Shown: positions 54,707 through 63,437 of the stretch, piece by piece | Position numbering within the stretch: the stretch's first letter is position 1 | How the letters are laid out: the number at the start of each line of letters is the position of its first letter | NCBI RefSeq assembly: GCF_031348265.1 | Contig: NZ_CP133771.1 | Span: forward strand, 2,604,001 to 2,668,000 | Reading direction: 5' to 3' | Length of the DNA stretch: 64,000 nt | Source: Streptomyces collinus | GTDB lineage: Bacteria; Actinomycetota; Actinomycetes; Streptomycetales; Streptomycetaceae | Translations under genes and position numbers: made by a program | Notes under the pieces: generated by a model | What the model was told of the DNA's origin: nothing | What the model saw: the letters and a program-made list of their open reading frames with translations, nothing else | Databases searched by the model: none

Positions 54707-55144
54707 CTACCGCTTGGACTTGGCGGCCTTGGGCGTGGCCAGCCGGCTGCCGCTCCAGTCCTTGCCGACGCTGACGCTCTTGGACGCCGTCAGACCCGCC
54801 GTGGTGGCGGCTTCCGAGATGTCGCTCGGCTCCACGTATCCCGAACGGCCGGTCTTCGGGGTCAGGAGCAGGATCGCGCCGCCCTCTTCGATGTACGTGG
54901 TGGCATCGACCAGCGAGTCCGTCAGGTCGCCGTCGTCGTCACGGAACCACAGCACAACGGCATCGGCCACGTCGTCGTAGTCCTCGTCCACCAGGTCGGC
55001 CTCGATGATGCCCTCGATGGCCTTGCGGAGCTCCTGGTCCACGTCGTCGTCGTAGCCGATCTCCTGGACCACCTGCCCGGGCTGGAACCCCAGCCTGGCG
55101 GCAGGGTTCGTCCGCTCCTCCGCGTGGTCCGCGGTCGCGCTCAC
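54707..55144 (-). CDS. DUF3052 protein
   Basis: A 145-residue acidic soluble protein from GTG 55144 with AGGAGG 6 bases upstream. LGFQPGQVVQEIGYDDDVDQELRKAIEGIIEADLVDEDYDDVADAVVLWFRDDDGDLTDSLVDATTYIEEGGAILLLTPKTGRSGYV is the DUF3052 core. The family is restricted to Actinobacteria and is often beside aceE. No function is established. It is divergent from aceE with a 418-base region between. Confidence 0.9.
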   Translation of the reverse strand: MSATADHAEERTNPAARLGFQPGQVVQEIGYDDDVDQELRKAIEGIIEADLVDEDYDDVADAVVLWFRDDDGDLTDSLVDATTYIEEGGAILLLTPKTGRSGYVEPSDISEAATTAGLTASKSVSVGKDWSGSRLATPKAAKSKR

Positions 55145-55562
55145 GGGTTGCCTCCTGATCATGTCTTGGGAATAACTCAGCCACGCGCGTGCGCGAAGCA
55201 TTGGCCGTAGTCCACACGGGCGGGACGGATCGCGCAAGTACCCGGCCGTTCAGACCGCCGAAACGGTGACGATCCTGGCGGTGTCACCGCAACTCCAGGC
55301 ACACCATCATGGTCCGAGGTGACGCACACCACACCTTTCTGCCCCGTTTGGGCGTTTGGGAATCGTCTGTGGGTACGAGACTCGAAGGTATTCGCCCCAT
55401 ACGTCACGGAGTCGATCTCACGTCTGGGTTACCGCTGGGTAGAGATGACGTTTCCCGGCCCCTGGGTGGACCATGGGAGCGGCGCGCCCCCCGGCGACGA
55501 CGCCCCCGGCGACGACAGCGAAACAGCGGCCCTCGCAGGCCCTCTGACAGGTAAGGAACAGC
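55145..55562. other. 418-bp intergenic region between DUF3052 and aceE
   Basis: This should hold the promoters of both genes. It contains CTGGGTTACCGCTGGGT (a direct repeat of CTGGGT, about 55425-55441), a CGAGACTCG palindrome (55376-55384), a TTTGGG repeat (55347-55360) and, closer to aceE, a tandem CCCCCGGCGACGAC repeat (about 55489-55516). The GTG of aceE is preceded by GGTAAGGAACAGC. No certain -10/-35 pair was recognised. No additional gene is seen. Confidence 0.5.
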
Positions 55563-58310
55563 GTGGCTTCCGCATCCGATCGCAACCCGATCATCATTGG
55601 CGGCCTTCCGAGTCAGGTTCCTGACTTCGATCCCGAAGAGACTCAGGAGTGGCTCGACTCCCTCGACGCCGCCGTCGACGAGCGCGGCCGCGAGCGGGCG
55701 CGCTACCTGATGCTGCGGCTGATCGAGCGGGCCCGCGAGAAGCGCGTGGCCGTGCCGGAGATGCGCAGCACGGACTACGTCAACACCATCCCCACCAAGA
55801 GCGAGCCGTTCTTCCCGGGCAACGAGGACATCGAGCGCAAGGTCCTCAACGCCACCCGCTGGAACGCGGCGGTGATGGTCTCCCGGGCCCAGCGCCCCGG
55901 CATCGGCGTCGGCGGGCACATCGCCACGTTCGCGTCCTCCGCCTCCCTCTACGACGTCGGCTTCAACCACTTCTTCCGCGGCAAGGACGAGGGCGACGGC
56001 GGCGACCAGGTCTTCTTCCAGGGGCACGCCTCGCCGGGCATCTACGCCCGCGCCTTCCTGCTGGACCGGCTCGGCGAGGAGCACCTGGACGGCTTCCGCC
56101 AGGAGAAGTCGAAGGCGCCGCACGCGCTGTCGTCGTACCCGCACCCGCGGTCGATGCCGGACTTCTGGGAGTTTCCGACGGTGTCGATGGGCCTCGGCCC
56201 GATCGGTGCGATCTACCAGGCGCGGATGAACCGCTACATGGAGGCGCGCGGAATCGCCGACACCTCGAAGTCGCAGGTGTGGGCGTTCCTCGGCGACGGC
56301 GAGATGGACGAGCCGGAGTCGCTGGGCCAGCTGTCCATCGCCGCCCGCGAGGGCCTGGACAACCTCACGTTCGTCGTCAACTGCAACCTCCAGCGCCTCG
56401 ACGGCCCGGTGCGCGGCAACGGAAAGATCATCCAGGAGCTGGAGTCGATCTTCCGCGGCGCCGGCTGGAACGTGATCAAGCTGGTCTGGGACCGCAGCTG
56501 GGACCCGCTGCTCGCCCAGGACCGCGACGGCGTGCTGGTCAACAAGATGAACACCACGCCGGACGGGCAGTTCCAGACATACGCCACGGAGACCGGCGCG
56601 TACATCCGGGACCACTTCTTCGGTGACGACCACCGGCTGCGGGCGATGGTCGAGGGCATGACCGACGACCAGATCCTGCACCTGGGCCGCGGCGGTCACG
56701 ACCACAAGAAGATCTTCGCGGCGTACAAGGCGGCCGCGGAGCACAAGGGCCAGCCGACGGTGATCCTCGCCAAGACGATCAAGGGCTGGACGCTGGGCCC
56801 GAACTTCGAGGGCCGCAACGCCACGCACCAGATGAAGAAGCTGACGGTCGACGACCTCAAGCGCTTCCGCGACCGTCTGCACCTGCCGATCCCGGACAAG
56901 GAGCTGGAGTCCGGCGTGCCGCCGTACTACCACCCGGGCCGGGACTCGGAGGAGATCCAGTACATGCACGACCGCCGCAAGTCCCTCGGCGGTTACGTCC
57001 CCACCCGCGTGGTCCGCTCCAAGCCGCTGGCGCTGCCCGAGGACAAGACGTACGCGACCGTGAAGAAGGGCTCGGGTCAGCAGTCCATCGCGACGACGAT
57101 GGCCTTCGTGCGGCTCCTGAAGGACCTCATGCGGGACAAGGAGATCGGCAAGCGCTTCGTGCTGATCGCGCCGGACGAGTACCGCACGTTCGGCATGGAC
57201 TCGTTCTTCCCGAGTGCGAAGATCTACAACCCGCTCGGCCAGCAGTACGAGTCGGTCGACCGCGACCTGCTGCTCGCCTACAAGGAGGCGCCGAACGGCC
57301 AGATGCTGCACGACGGCATCTCCGAGGCGGGCTGCACGGCGTCGCTGATCGCCGCCGGCTCCGCGTACGCGACCCACGGCGAGCCGCTCATCCCGGTCTA
57401 CGTCTTCTACTCGATGTTCGGTTTCCAGCGCACCGGCGACCAGTTCTGGCAGATGGCCGACCAGCTGGCGCGCGGTTTCGTCCTGGGTGCGACCGCCGGC
57501 CGTACGACCCTGACCGGTGAGGGCCTCCAGCACGCGGACGGACACTCGCAGCTGCTGGCCTCGACGAACCCGGGCTGCGTCGCCTACGACCCGGCGTTCG
57601 GCTTCGAGATCGCCCACATCGTCAAGGACGGCCTGCGCCGGATGTACGGCGGCTCCGAGGAGCACCCGCACGGCGAGGACGTCTTCTACTACCTGACCGT
57701 CTACAACGAGCCCATCCAGCACCCGGCCGAGCCCGAGAACGTGGACGTCGACGGCATCCTCAAGGGCCTCTACCGGTTCAGCGAGGGCACGTCCGGCGAG
57801 ATCCCGGCACAGGTCCTGGCGTCCGGTGTCGCGCTGCCCTGGGCCATCGAGGCGCAGAAGATCCTGGCCGAGGACTGGAACGTCAAGGCGGACGTCTGGT
57901 CGGCGACCTCCTGGAACGAGCTGCGGCGCGAGGCCGTGAGCTGCGAGGAGCACAACCTGCTGCACCCCGAGGAGGAGCAGCGGGTGCCGTACGTGACGCG
58001 CAAGCTCGCCGACGCGCAGGGGCCGGTCGTGGCCGTGTCCGACTGGATGCGCGCGGTTCCGGACCAGATCTCGCGCTGGGTGCCGCAGACGTACCAGTCG
58101 CTCGGCGCGGACGGCTTCGGCTTCGCGGACACGCGGGGCGCCGCCCGGCGGTTCTTCCACATCGACGCGCAGTCGATCGTGGTGGGCGTGCTGACCGAGC
58201 TGGCCCGTGAGGGCAAGGTCGACCGCTCCGTGCTCAAGCAGGCCATCGACCGCTACCAGCTGCTCGACGTGTCGGCCGCCGACCCGGGAGCCGCGGGCGG
58301 CGACGCGTAG
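55563..58310 (+). CDS. aceE: Pyruvate dehydrogenase E1 component, homodimeric
   Basis: A 915-residue E1p (E. coli AceE is 887), GTG start. The thiamine-diphosphate motif GDGEMDEPE begins at residue 244, with [22 protein letters not shown] completing it. The catalytic regions [31 protein letters not shown] and [19 protein letters not shown] follow, with [21 protein letters not shown] typical of AceE. It decarboxylates pyruvate and passes the acetyl group to E2 lipoyl domains, feeding acetyl-CoA. A strong hairpin follows the stop. The homodimeric type is usual in Actinobacteria. Confidence 0.98.
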   Translation: MASASDRNPIIIGGLPSQVPDFDPEETQEWLDSLDAAVDERGRERARYLMLRLIERAREKRVAVPEMRSTDYVNTIPTKSEPFFPGNEDIERKVLNATRWNAAVMVSRAQRPGIGVGGHIATFASSASLYDVGFNHFFRGKDEGDGGDQVFFQGHASPGIYARAFLLDRLGEEHLDGFRQEKSKAPHALSSYPHPRSMPDFWEFPTVSMGLGPIGAIYQARMNRYMEARGIADTSKSQVWAFLGDGEMDEPESLGQLSIAAREGLDNLTFVVNCNLQRLDGPVRGNGKIIQELESIFRGAGWNVIKLVWDRSWDPLLAQDRDGVLVNKMNTTPDGQFQTYATETGAYIRDHFFGDDHRLRAMVEGMTDDQILHLGRGGHDHKKIFAAYKAAAEHKGQPTVILAKTIKGWTLGPNFEGRNATHQMKKLTVDDLKRFRDRLHLPIPDKELESGVPPYYHPGRDSEEIQYMHDRRKSLGGYVPTRVVRSKPLALPEDKTYATVKKGSGQQSIATTMAFVRLLKDLMRDKEIGKRFVLIAPDEYRTFGMDSFFPSAKIYNPLGQQYESVDRDLLLAYKEAPNGQMLHDGISEAGCTASLIAAGSAYATHGEPLIPVYVFYSMFGFQRTGDQFWQMADQLARGFVLGATAGRTTLTGEGLQHADGHSQLLASTNPGCVAYDPAFGFEIAHIVKDGLRRMYGGSEEHPHGEDVFYYLTVYNEPIQHPAEPENVDVDGILKGLYRFSEGTSGEIPAQVLASGVALPWAIEAQKILAEDWNVKADVWSATSWNELRREAVSCEEHNLLHPEEEQRVPYVTRKLADAQGPVVAVSDWMRAVPDQISRWVPQTYQSLGADGFGFADTRGAARRFFHIDAQSIVVGVLTELAREGKVDRSVLKQAIDRYQLLDVSAADPGAAGGDA

Positions 58311-58330
58311 GACGCCGAGGGCGGTTTCCC

Positions 58331-58360
58331 CGGGGCGGCACCCTGACCGGTGCCGCCCCG
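58331..58360 (+). terminator. Terminator hairpin after aceE
   Basis: A perfect 12-bp stem, CGGGGCGGCACC (58331-58342) with GGTGCCGCCCCG (58349-58360) and a six-base loop, lies 21 bases after the aceE stop. CGCGTTTCCT follows. Confidence 0.9.
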
Positions 58361-58381
58361 CGCGTTTCCTACCATGCATCC

Positions 58382-59128
58382 ATGACGCTCCCGATGACCG
58401 CCTCGACCACGCTGGCCCGTTGGGAGCGGCGTACCCAGAGCCCGCTGCTGGCGCTGGCCGTCCTGTTCGCGATCGCCTACGCCATACCGATCGTGGCCCC
58501 GCTGGCTCCGCAGGACCTGCTCACCGCATGCCATGTCACCAACTGGGTGGTGTGGGCCGCTTTCGCCGCCGACTATCTGGTCCGTCTGTGGCTGGCCGAG
58601 GACCGGCTGCGGTTCGTGCGCGGCAATCCGCTGGCCCTGCTGGCCGTGGTGCTGCCGCTGGCCCAGCCGCTGCGGCTGCTGAAGCTGGTGTCGATGCTGT
58701 TCCTCGCGGGGCAGCGGGCGCGGATGGCGTCGCAGGTACGGGTCACCACGTACGTCGCGGGATCGTGCCTCGGACTGCTCGTCTTCGGTGCGCTGGCCGT
58801 GCTGGAGGTGGAACGGGACGAGCCCGGCGCCTCCATCCACACCCTGGGGGACGCGGTCTGGTGGGCGTTCACCACCATGACCACCGTGGGGTACGGGGAC
58901 ATGGCACCGACCACCGGCCTGGGACGGATACTCGCGGTCGGGCTGATGCTGTCCGGGATCGCGCTGCTCGGTGTGGTCACGGCGAACATCGCCGCCTGGT
59001 TCATCGCACGGTTCGAGAAGGACGACGTCGAGGAACGGCGGCAGACCGAGGCGATCCGGGAGCTGACCGACGAGGTGCGGGCGCTGCGCGGGGAGTTGGC
59101 GGCGCTCAAGAGGACGCCGGCCGAGTAG
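58382..59128 (+). CDS. Potassium channel, ion_trans_2-type with voltage-sensor-like N-domain
   Basis: A 248-residue channel. The selectivity filter TTVGYGD is at residues 168-173 between the pore helix (AVWWAFTTM) and the last membrane helix (ILAVGLMLSGIALLGVVTANIAAW). Four N-terminal helices include a weak S4-like region (LRLLKLVSMLFL) with only one or two regular Arg/Lys, so voltage gating is doubtful. A C-terminal coiled coil (ERRQTEAIRELTDEVRALRGELAALK) should hold the tetramer together. It conducts K+ across the cytoplasmic membrane. Confidence 0.92.
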   Translation: MTLPMTASTTLARWERRTQSPLLALAVLFAIAYAIPIVAPLAPQDLLTACHVTNWVVWAAFAADYLVRLWLAEDRLRFVRGNPLALLAVVLPLAQPLRLLKLVSMLFLAGQRARMASQVRVTTYVAGSCLGLLVFGALAVLEVERDEPGASIHTLGDAVWWAFTTMTTVGYGDMAPTTGLGRILAVGLMLSGIALLGVVTANIAAWFIARFEKDDVEERRQTEAIRELTDEVRALRGELAALKRTPAE

Positions 59129-59191
59129 CCCGGGGCACGAAGGTGGGCCCCCGGTCGCATCGCCGGAGGCCCTTCCCTCGCCGCACTCGGG

Positions 59192-59503
59192 TCAGATCAT
59201 GCCAAAGCCCGGTGTGGCCGCTCCGGACAGCCAGATGATGGCCAGGAGCGTGTCGATGGCGCCCAGGACCAGGGCGACCACGGCCGCGGTGGGGCGTGCG
59301 CCCGACCATGCGCGGCCCATGGCGAGCCAGCCGCAGACCATCGCGGCGGGACCGAGAACGATCCCCAGCACGAAGAAGCCTGCAACGGCGCAGATGACTC
59401 CGATGAGTCCGAGCGTCGCGCGATCCGTCCCGGCCCGTGACCACGTCCGGCCACGTGAGCGGGGGTGCCTGCGCGTACCGTGTCCGAAGCTCGCCATCAT
59501 CAA
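59192..59503 (-). CDS. Small DUF4190-like membrane protein
   Basis: A 103-residue protein with an Arg-rich N-terminus and two hydrophobic helices: LGLIGVICAVAGFFVLGIVLGPAAMVCGWLAMGRAW (about 32-65) and AAVVALVLGAIDTLLAIIWLSG (about 73-95). This is the DUF4190 pattern. No function is known. ATG start, an adjacent in-frame ATG makes the start slightly uncertain. The 232-base stretch upstream to 59735 holds a hairpin at 59588-59614. Confidence 0.75.
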   Translation of the reverse strand: MMMASFGHGTRRHPRSRGRTWSRAGTDRATLGLIGVICAVAGFFVLGIVLGPAAMVCGWLAMGRAWSGARPTAAVVALVLGAIDTLLAIIWLSGAATPGFGMI

Positions 59504-59587
59504 CTCCCGTAAACCCTCGGTCGGTTGGGGTTCTCTTCGGGTACGACATGGCGAGTACCCCGTAGCCGCGCGTTAATCCCGCCGCCT

Positions 59588-59614
59588 GCGCGCTGCCCCC
59601 CTCCGGCAGCGCGC
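59588..59614 (-). terminator. Stem-loop downstream of the MFS exporter gene
   Basis: GCGCGCTGCC (59588-59597) pairs with GGCAGCGCGC (59605-59614) around a seven-base loop. It lies 120 bases past the MFS exporter stop on the minus strand, within an otherwise gene-free stretch (59504-59735). Confidence 0.6.
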
Positions 59615-59735
59615 CGCAGCGTGCGCCCTCCATGCCCTGCGGAGGACTTGACCCACTGTGACCTGCGGCGCGTGCCGGAGGGGAGAGTTCGGCGGTGGTG
59701 TTCACCCGGATAGGCGAACGAGCCGCCGTGGAGCG

Positions 59736-61355
59736 TCAGATGTGCGCCGCGCCCGCACCGGCCTCCGCGTTCTCGCCGCGCTTGGTGAGGAACGCGACGA
59801 ACACGGCGACGGCCGCCACACCCGCAGCGGTCAGGGAGGCCAGGCTCATGCCGTCGATGAACGTGGTGTGCGCGACCTCGGTGATCTTCGCGGCGATCTG
59901 CTCAGGGGTGCCCTCGGGCACCGGGGCAGCGCCCTGCTGAACGGCCAGCGCGGCCTGTTCGGACTGGGCCGGGGTGAGCGGCGGCAGCCCCGCGTCGGCC
60001 CAGTTGCCGGCGAACTCGCTGTCCACCTTCGAGGCCATGACGGCGCCCAGCACGGCCGTGCCGAGGCTGCCGCCGATCTGCATGGCCGCCTGCTGGAGAC
60101 CGCCCGCGACACCGGAGAGCTCCATCGGGGCGTTGCCGACGATGACTTCGGTGGCGCCCACCATGACCGGCGCGAGGCCGAGGCCCAGCAGGGCGAACCA
60201 GACGGACATGACGCCGCTGCCCGTGTGCGCGTCCAGCGTGGACATGCCGTACATGGCGATCGCGGTGAACGCCATGCCGCCGGCCAGCGGGATGCGGGGG
60301 CCGAACTTGGTGATCATCACGCCGGCGAGCGGGGAGCCGACGATCATCATGCCGGTGAGCGGCAGCAGGTGCAGACCGGCGTCGATCGGGCTCATGCCGT
60401 GCACGTTCTGGAGGTAGAACGTCACGAAGAACAGGCCGCCCATGAAGGCGATGGCCATCAGGACCATGAGGACGACACCTGCCGACAGCGGGACGGAGCG
60501 GAACAGCCCCAGCGGGATCAGCGGCTCCTTCACCTTCGTCTCCCAGACGGCGAAGAGCCCGAAGCCGACCACCGAGGCGACGATGAACGCCCAGGTCTTC
60601 AGATCGCCCCAGCCCCACTCCGGTGCCTTGATCAGAGCCCAGACGAGGCAGAACATCGCGGCGGACAGCAGGAAGATGCCGAGGAGATCGAAGGAGCGCG
60701 GGGCGTTCTCGGCGCGGTGGTCGAGCAGGATCAGCACGCCGAGGACGAGGGCGAGGACGCCGACCGGCACGTTGATGAAGAACACCGACTGCCAGTTGAC
60801 GTGCTCGACGAGCACGCCGCCGAGGATCGGGCCGCCCGCGGTGGACGCGCCGATGACCATGCCCCAGATGCCGATGGCCATGTTCAGCTTCTCGGCAGGG
60901 AAGGTGGCCCGCAGCAGGCCGAGCGCGGCCGGCATCAGCAGCGCGCCGAAGAGCCCCTGGAAGACGCGGAAGACGATGACCGCCGTGATGCCCTGGGACA
61001 GCCCGATGGCGGCCGAGGAGGCGGCGAAGCCCGCCACGCCGATGAGGAAGGTCTGCCGGTGGCCGAAACGGTCACCGAGCTTGCCGGCGGTGATCAGGGA
61101 CACCGCGAGGGCGAGGAAGTAGGCGTTGGTGATCCACTGGAGATCCGACCATGAGGCGCCCAGGTCCTTGCCGATCGCCGGGTTGGCTATGGCCACGATG
61201 GTGCCGTCGAGGGCCACCATCATGACCCCCACAGCGACGGTGATGAGGGTGAGCCAGGGGTGCCCTCGCAGCCCCTTGCCCGGCGTCGCGTCCGACGGCG
61301 TCGCCGGTACCTTGCCCCCCGGCCCCGTCGTGTCGATGGTGGTCTGACTAGTCAT
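59736..61355 (-). CDS. DHA2-family MFS drug exporter
   Basis: A 539-residue 14-helix exporter. VGVMMVALDGTIVAIANPAIGKDLG opens helix 1, GKLGDRFGHRQTFLIGV is the A-motif, and GGPILGGVLVEHVNWQSVFFINVPVGVLALVLG covers the motif C region. It should pump drugs or antibiotics in exchange for protons. A predicted -10 box lies six bases before the ATG, so the mRNA looks leaderless. The neighbouring divergent TetR gene and a shared operator-like region suggest it is the regulated target, induced by its substrate. Confidence 0.92.
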   Translation of the reverse strand: MTSQTTIDTTGPGGKVPATPSDATPGKGLRGHPWLTLITVAVGVMMVALDGTIVAIANPAIGKDLGASWSDLQWITNAYFLALAVSLITAGKLGDRFGHRQTFLIGVAGFAASSAAIGLSQGITAVIVFRVFQGLFGALLMPAALGLLRATFPAEKLNMAIGIWGMVIGASTAGGPILGGVLVEHVNWQSVFFINVPVGVLALVLGVLILLDHRAENAPRSFDLLGIFLLSAAMFCLVWALIKAPEWGWGDLKTWAFIVASVVGFGLFAVWETKVKEPLIPLGLFRSVPLSAGVVLMVLMAIAFMGGLFFVTFYLQNVHGMSPIDAGLHLLPLTGMMIVGSPLAGVMITKFGPRIPLAGGMAFTAIAMYGMSTLDAHTGSGVMSVWFALLGLGLAPVMVGATEVIVGNAPMELSGVAGGLQQAAMQIGGSLGTAVLGAVMASKVDSEFAGNWADAGLPPLTPAQSEQAALAVQQGAAPVPEGTPEQIAAKITEVAHTTFIDGMSLASLTAAGVAAVAVFVAFLTKRGENAEAGAGAAHI

Positions 61356-61404
61356 CCTTCGAGGCTAGTGACAGCCACTGACAATTGACAAACCAATTCA
61401 CTAG
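61345..61404. promoter_or_regulatory. TetR-exporter intergenic operator and leaderless promoter
   Basis: For the exporter (minus strand), -35 TTGTCA at 61391-61386 and -10 TAGCCT at 61367-61362, 18 bases apart, place the start at the ATG (61355). CTAGTGA (61365-61371) and TCACTAG (61398-61404) form an inverted repeat that overlaps both boxes. TGACTAGTCA (61345-61354) is a palindrome with the same CTAG core just inside the gene. These are good candidate sites for the adjacent TetR repressor. Confidence 0.65.
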
Positions 61405-61468
61405 TCGGTAACTGACACGACATCCCTATAGCCTGAACTGGGCAAACACTTCAGACGAGAGGCCGGCC

Positions 61469-62101
61469 TTGAACCTGCGCGAACGCAAGAAGCGGCGCAC
61501 CCGGGACGCACTGCTGCGGGCCGCGCTGGAACTCTTCGCCACGCGCGGGTACGAGGAGACGACCGTCGACGACATCGCCGCCGCCGTGGACGTCTCGCAG
61601 CGCACCTTCTTCCGCTACTTCGCCGGCAAGGAGGAGACGGCGTTCTTCGTGCCGCGCCTCGCGGAGACGCTCGTCGTCGAGGCCCTGCGCACCCGACCGC
61701 CGGACGAGGTGCCGCTGGAGGCGCTGCGCCGGGCCGTGCTGGAGAGCTGGGACGCGATCAACGAGGCCGTGGTGGAGCTCGTGCCGATGGAGCTCCATAT
61801 GCGCGTCTACCGGGTGATCGAGTCGACGCCCGCGCTGCTCGCCGCCCATCTGCGGCGGTCGGCGGAGCTGGAGGAGCAGCTCGCGGGCATCATCGCCGAG
61901 CGCGAGGGTCTCGACGTGGATACGGACCCCCGGCCGCGGATCGTCGTCGCCCTCTTCGGCGGGGTGATTCGCGTCACCGAGCGACTGTGGTCCACCGGGG
62001 GCGACCTCACCCTGGACGGCATGCGCCAACTCACCACGACATACCTGGATCAGGTGGGTCCCGCACTGGCCGGGAACTGGCGTGCGGAGCAGTCCCCTTA
62101 G
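61469..62101 (+). CDS. TetR-family transcriptional regulator
   Basis: A 210-residue regulator starting at TTG 61469 (GAGAGG 6 bases upstream). The HTH is residues 5-50: RERKKRRTRDALLRAALELFATRGYEETTVDDIAAAVDVSQRTFFRYF, with the TetR signature. A ligand domain follows (LEALRRAVLESWDAINEAVV, ELHMRVYRVIESTPALLAAHL, RPRIVVALFGGVIRVTERLW). It is divergent from the MFS exporter and its binding sites probably lie between them, the usual arrangement for drug-inducible pumps. The inducing ligand is unknown. Confidence 0.93.
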   Translation: MNLRERKKRRTRDALLRAALELFATRGYEETTVDDIAAAVDVSQRTFFRYFAGKEETAFFVPRLAETLVVEALRTRPPDEVPLEALRRAVLESWDAINEAVVELVPMELHMRVYRVIESTPALLAAHLRRSAELEEQLAGIIAEREGLDVDTDPRPRIVVALFGGVIRVTERLWSTGGDLTLDGMRQLTTTYLDQVGPALAGNWRAEQSP

Positions 62102-62174
62102 GGCATACACCGAAACGTGATCCCGGTCACTTGGTTAACGCGAGACCCTCTCGTTCTCCTAGTGTGTCCTTTCA

Positions 62175-63383
62175 GTGACTTCCTTCGACACCTCCCCGCA
62201 ACTGAACGTCTGGCGCGCACTGCTCGCCCTGGCCGTCGTCTTCGTGATGCTGGCGACCACCGGCTGGACGGCCCTGCGCAACCAGCGGGGCGCCACACCG
62301 CTCCAGGCCTCGCTCACCGCCTGGGAGCACGGCCGGATCGGCGGGCACCCGCTGCCGGACCCGCAGTCCGAGCCGACGAGACTGGCCCGCTTCTTCGCGT
62401 CGCTCACCGAGCAGGACCGTTCGACCCTGGTCCGCAAGTACTCGCTCGCGGTGGGCAACATGAACGGCGCGCCGGTCGAGCTGCGCTACCGCGCCAACCG
62501 TCTCGCGCTCGCGAAGGCGCGCAAGGTCGAGCGGGAACGCATGCACGACAAGCGCCTCACCCAGGCCGGACAGCACGAGGCCGGGCGCAGGATGCACCGT
62601 TTCGGGGACCTCTTGGAGAAGGGCCGGCACATCCTGGCCTTCGACCCGGAGGGCTCGGGCCGGGTGGCGGAGGTCTTCGGCGACCTGCGCGAGGCGGAGC
62701 GGGTCTCGGTCGTCGTCCCCGGTGTCGACACCGACCTGCTCACCTTCCAGCGCACGCAGCGCAAGTACGCGGCGCCCGTCGGCATGGCCAAGTCCCTGTA
62801 CGCGGCCGAGCGACAGGTGAGCCCCTCGACCCGTACGGCCGTCATCGCCTGGGCCGACTACACGGCACCCAGCGGCCTCGGCATCGACTCGGCCACGGCC
62901 ATGCGCGCCGAGGAGGGTGCCGTACGGCTGAACGGGCTCGTGCGGGCCCTGCCGGGCAAGTCGCCGGTCTCGCTGTTCTGCCACAGCTACGGCTCCGTGG
63001 TGTGCGGGGTCGCCGCGCACTCGCTGCCGGGCCGGGTGTCCGACATCGCGGTGGCGGGCAGCCCCGGCATGCGGGTCGAGAGGGCGGCCCAGCTGCACAC
63101 CAGTGCCCGGGTGTGGGCGATGCGGGACTCCGACGACTGGATCCAGGACGTGCCCTACATGGAGGTCGGCGGGCTGGGCCACGGAGCCGACCCGGTGTCC
63201 GCCGGGTTCGGGGCGCGGGTGCTGTCGGCGGCCGGCGCGAAGGGTCACGCGGGCTACTTCGAGCCCGGGACGGCAAGTCTGTTCAATTTCGCAGAGATCG
63301 GCGTTGGCGCATACCGCTCGGTGCACTGCGCGCACGAAGACGGCGTCTGCCGTACCGGTTTGTCCGGCACGGCGGCGGCCTGA
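62175..63383 (+). CDS. Alpha/beta hydrolase (DUF1023-like), membrane-anchored
   Basis: A 402-residue protein from GTG 62175. The N-terminus has one membrane helix (ALLALAVVFVMLATTGWTAL, about 14-33). A charged helical region (about 60-150) follows, then the hydrolase: VSVVVPGVDTDLLTFQRTQRKYA, VIAWADYTAPSGLGIDSATAMRAEEGAVRLN, and SLFCHSYGSVVCGVAAH, where HSYGS is the nucleophile-elbow variant. A later Asp in VWAMRDSDDWIQDVP and His in HAGYFEPGTAS complete the set. It is an exported or outward-facing esterase/amidase; the substrate is unknown. Confidence 0.87.
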   Translation: MTSFDTSPQLNVWRALLALAVVFVMLATTGWTALRNQRGATPLQASLTAWEHGRIGGHPLPDPQSEPTRLARFFASLTEQDRSTLVRKYSLAVGNMNGAPVELRYRANRLALAKARKVERERMHDKRLTQAGQHEAGRRMHRFGDLLEKGRHILAFDPEGSGRVAEVFGDLREAERVSVVVPGVDTDLLTFQRTQRKYAAPVGMAKSLYAAERQVSPSTRTAVIAWADYTAPSGLGIDSATAMRAEEGAVRLNGLVRALPGKSPVSLFCHSYGSVVCGVAAHSLPGRVSDIAVAGSPGMRVERAAQLHTSARVWAMRDSDDWIQDVPYMEVGGLGHGADPVSAGFGARVLSAAGAKGHAGYFEPGTASLFNFAEIGVGAYRSVHCAHEDGVCRTGLSGTAAA

Positions 63384-63437
63384 CGCGCGTAGAGGCGAAG
63401 AAGTTGCGGTCTGCTCGGGAGGGGGACGGAGGAGCGC

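Noticed and set aside
55404..58379. 991-codon minus-strand frame over aceE
   Set aside because: Antisense of a certain gene; no recognisable domain or ribosome site.
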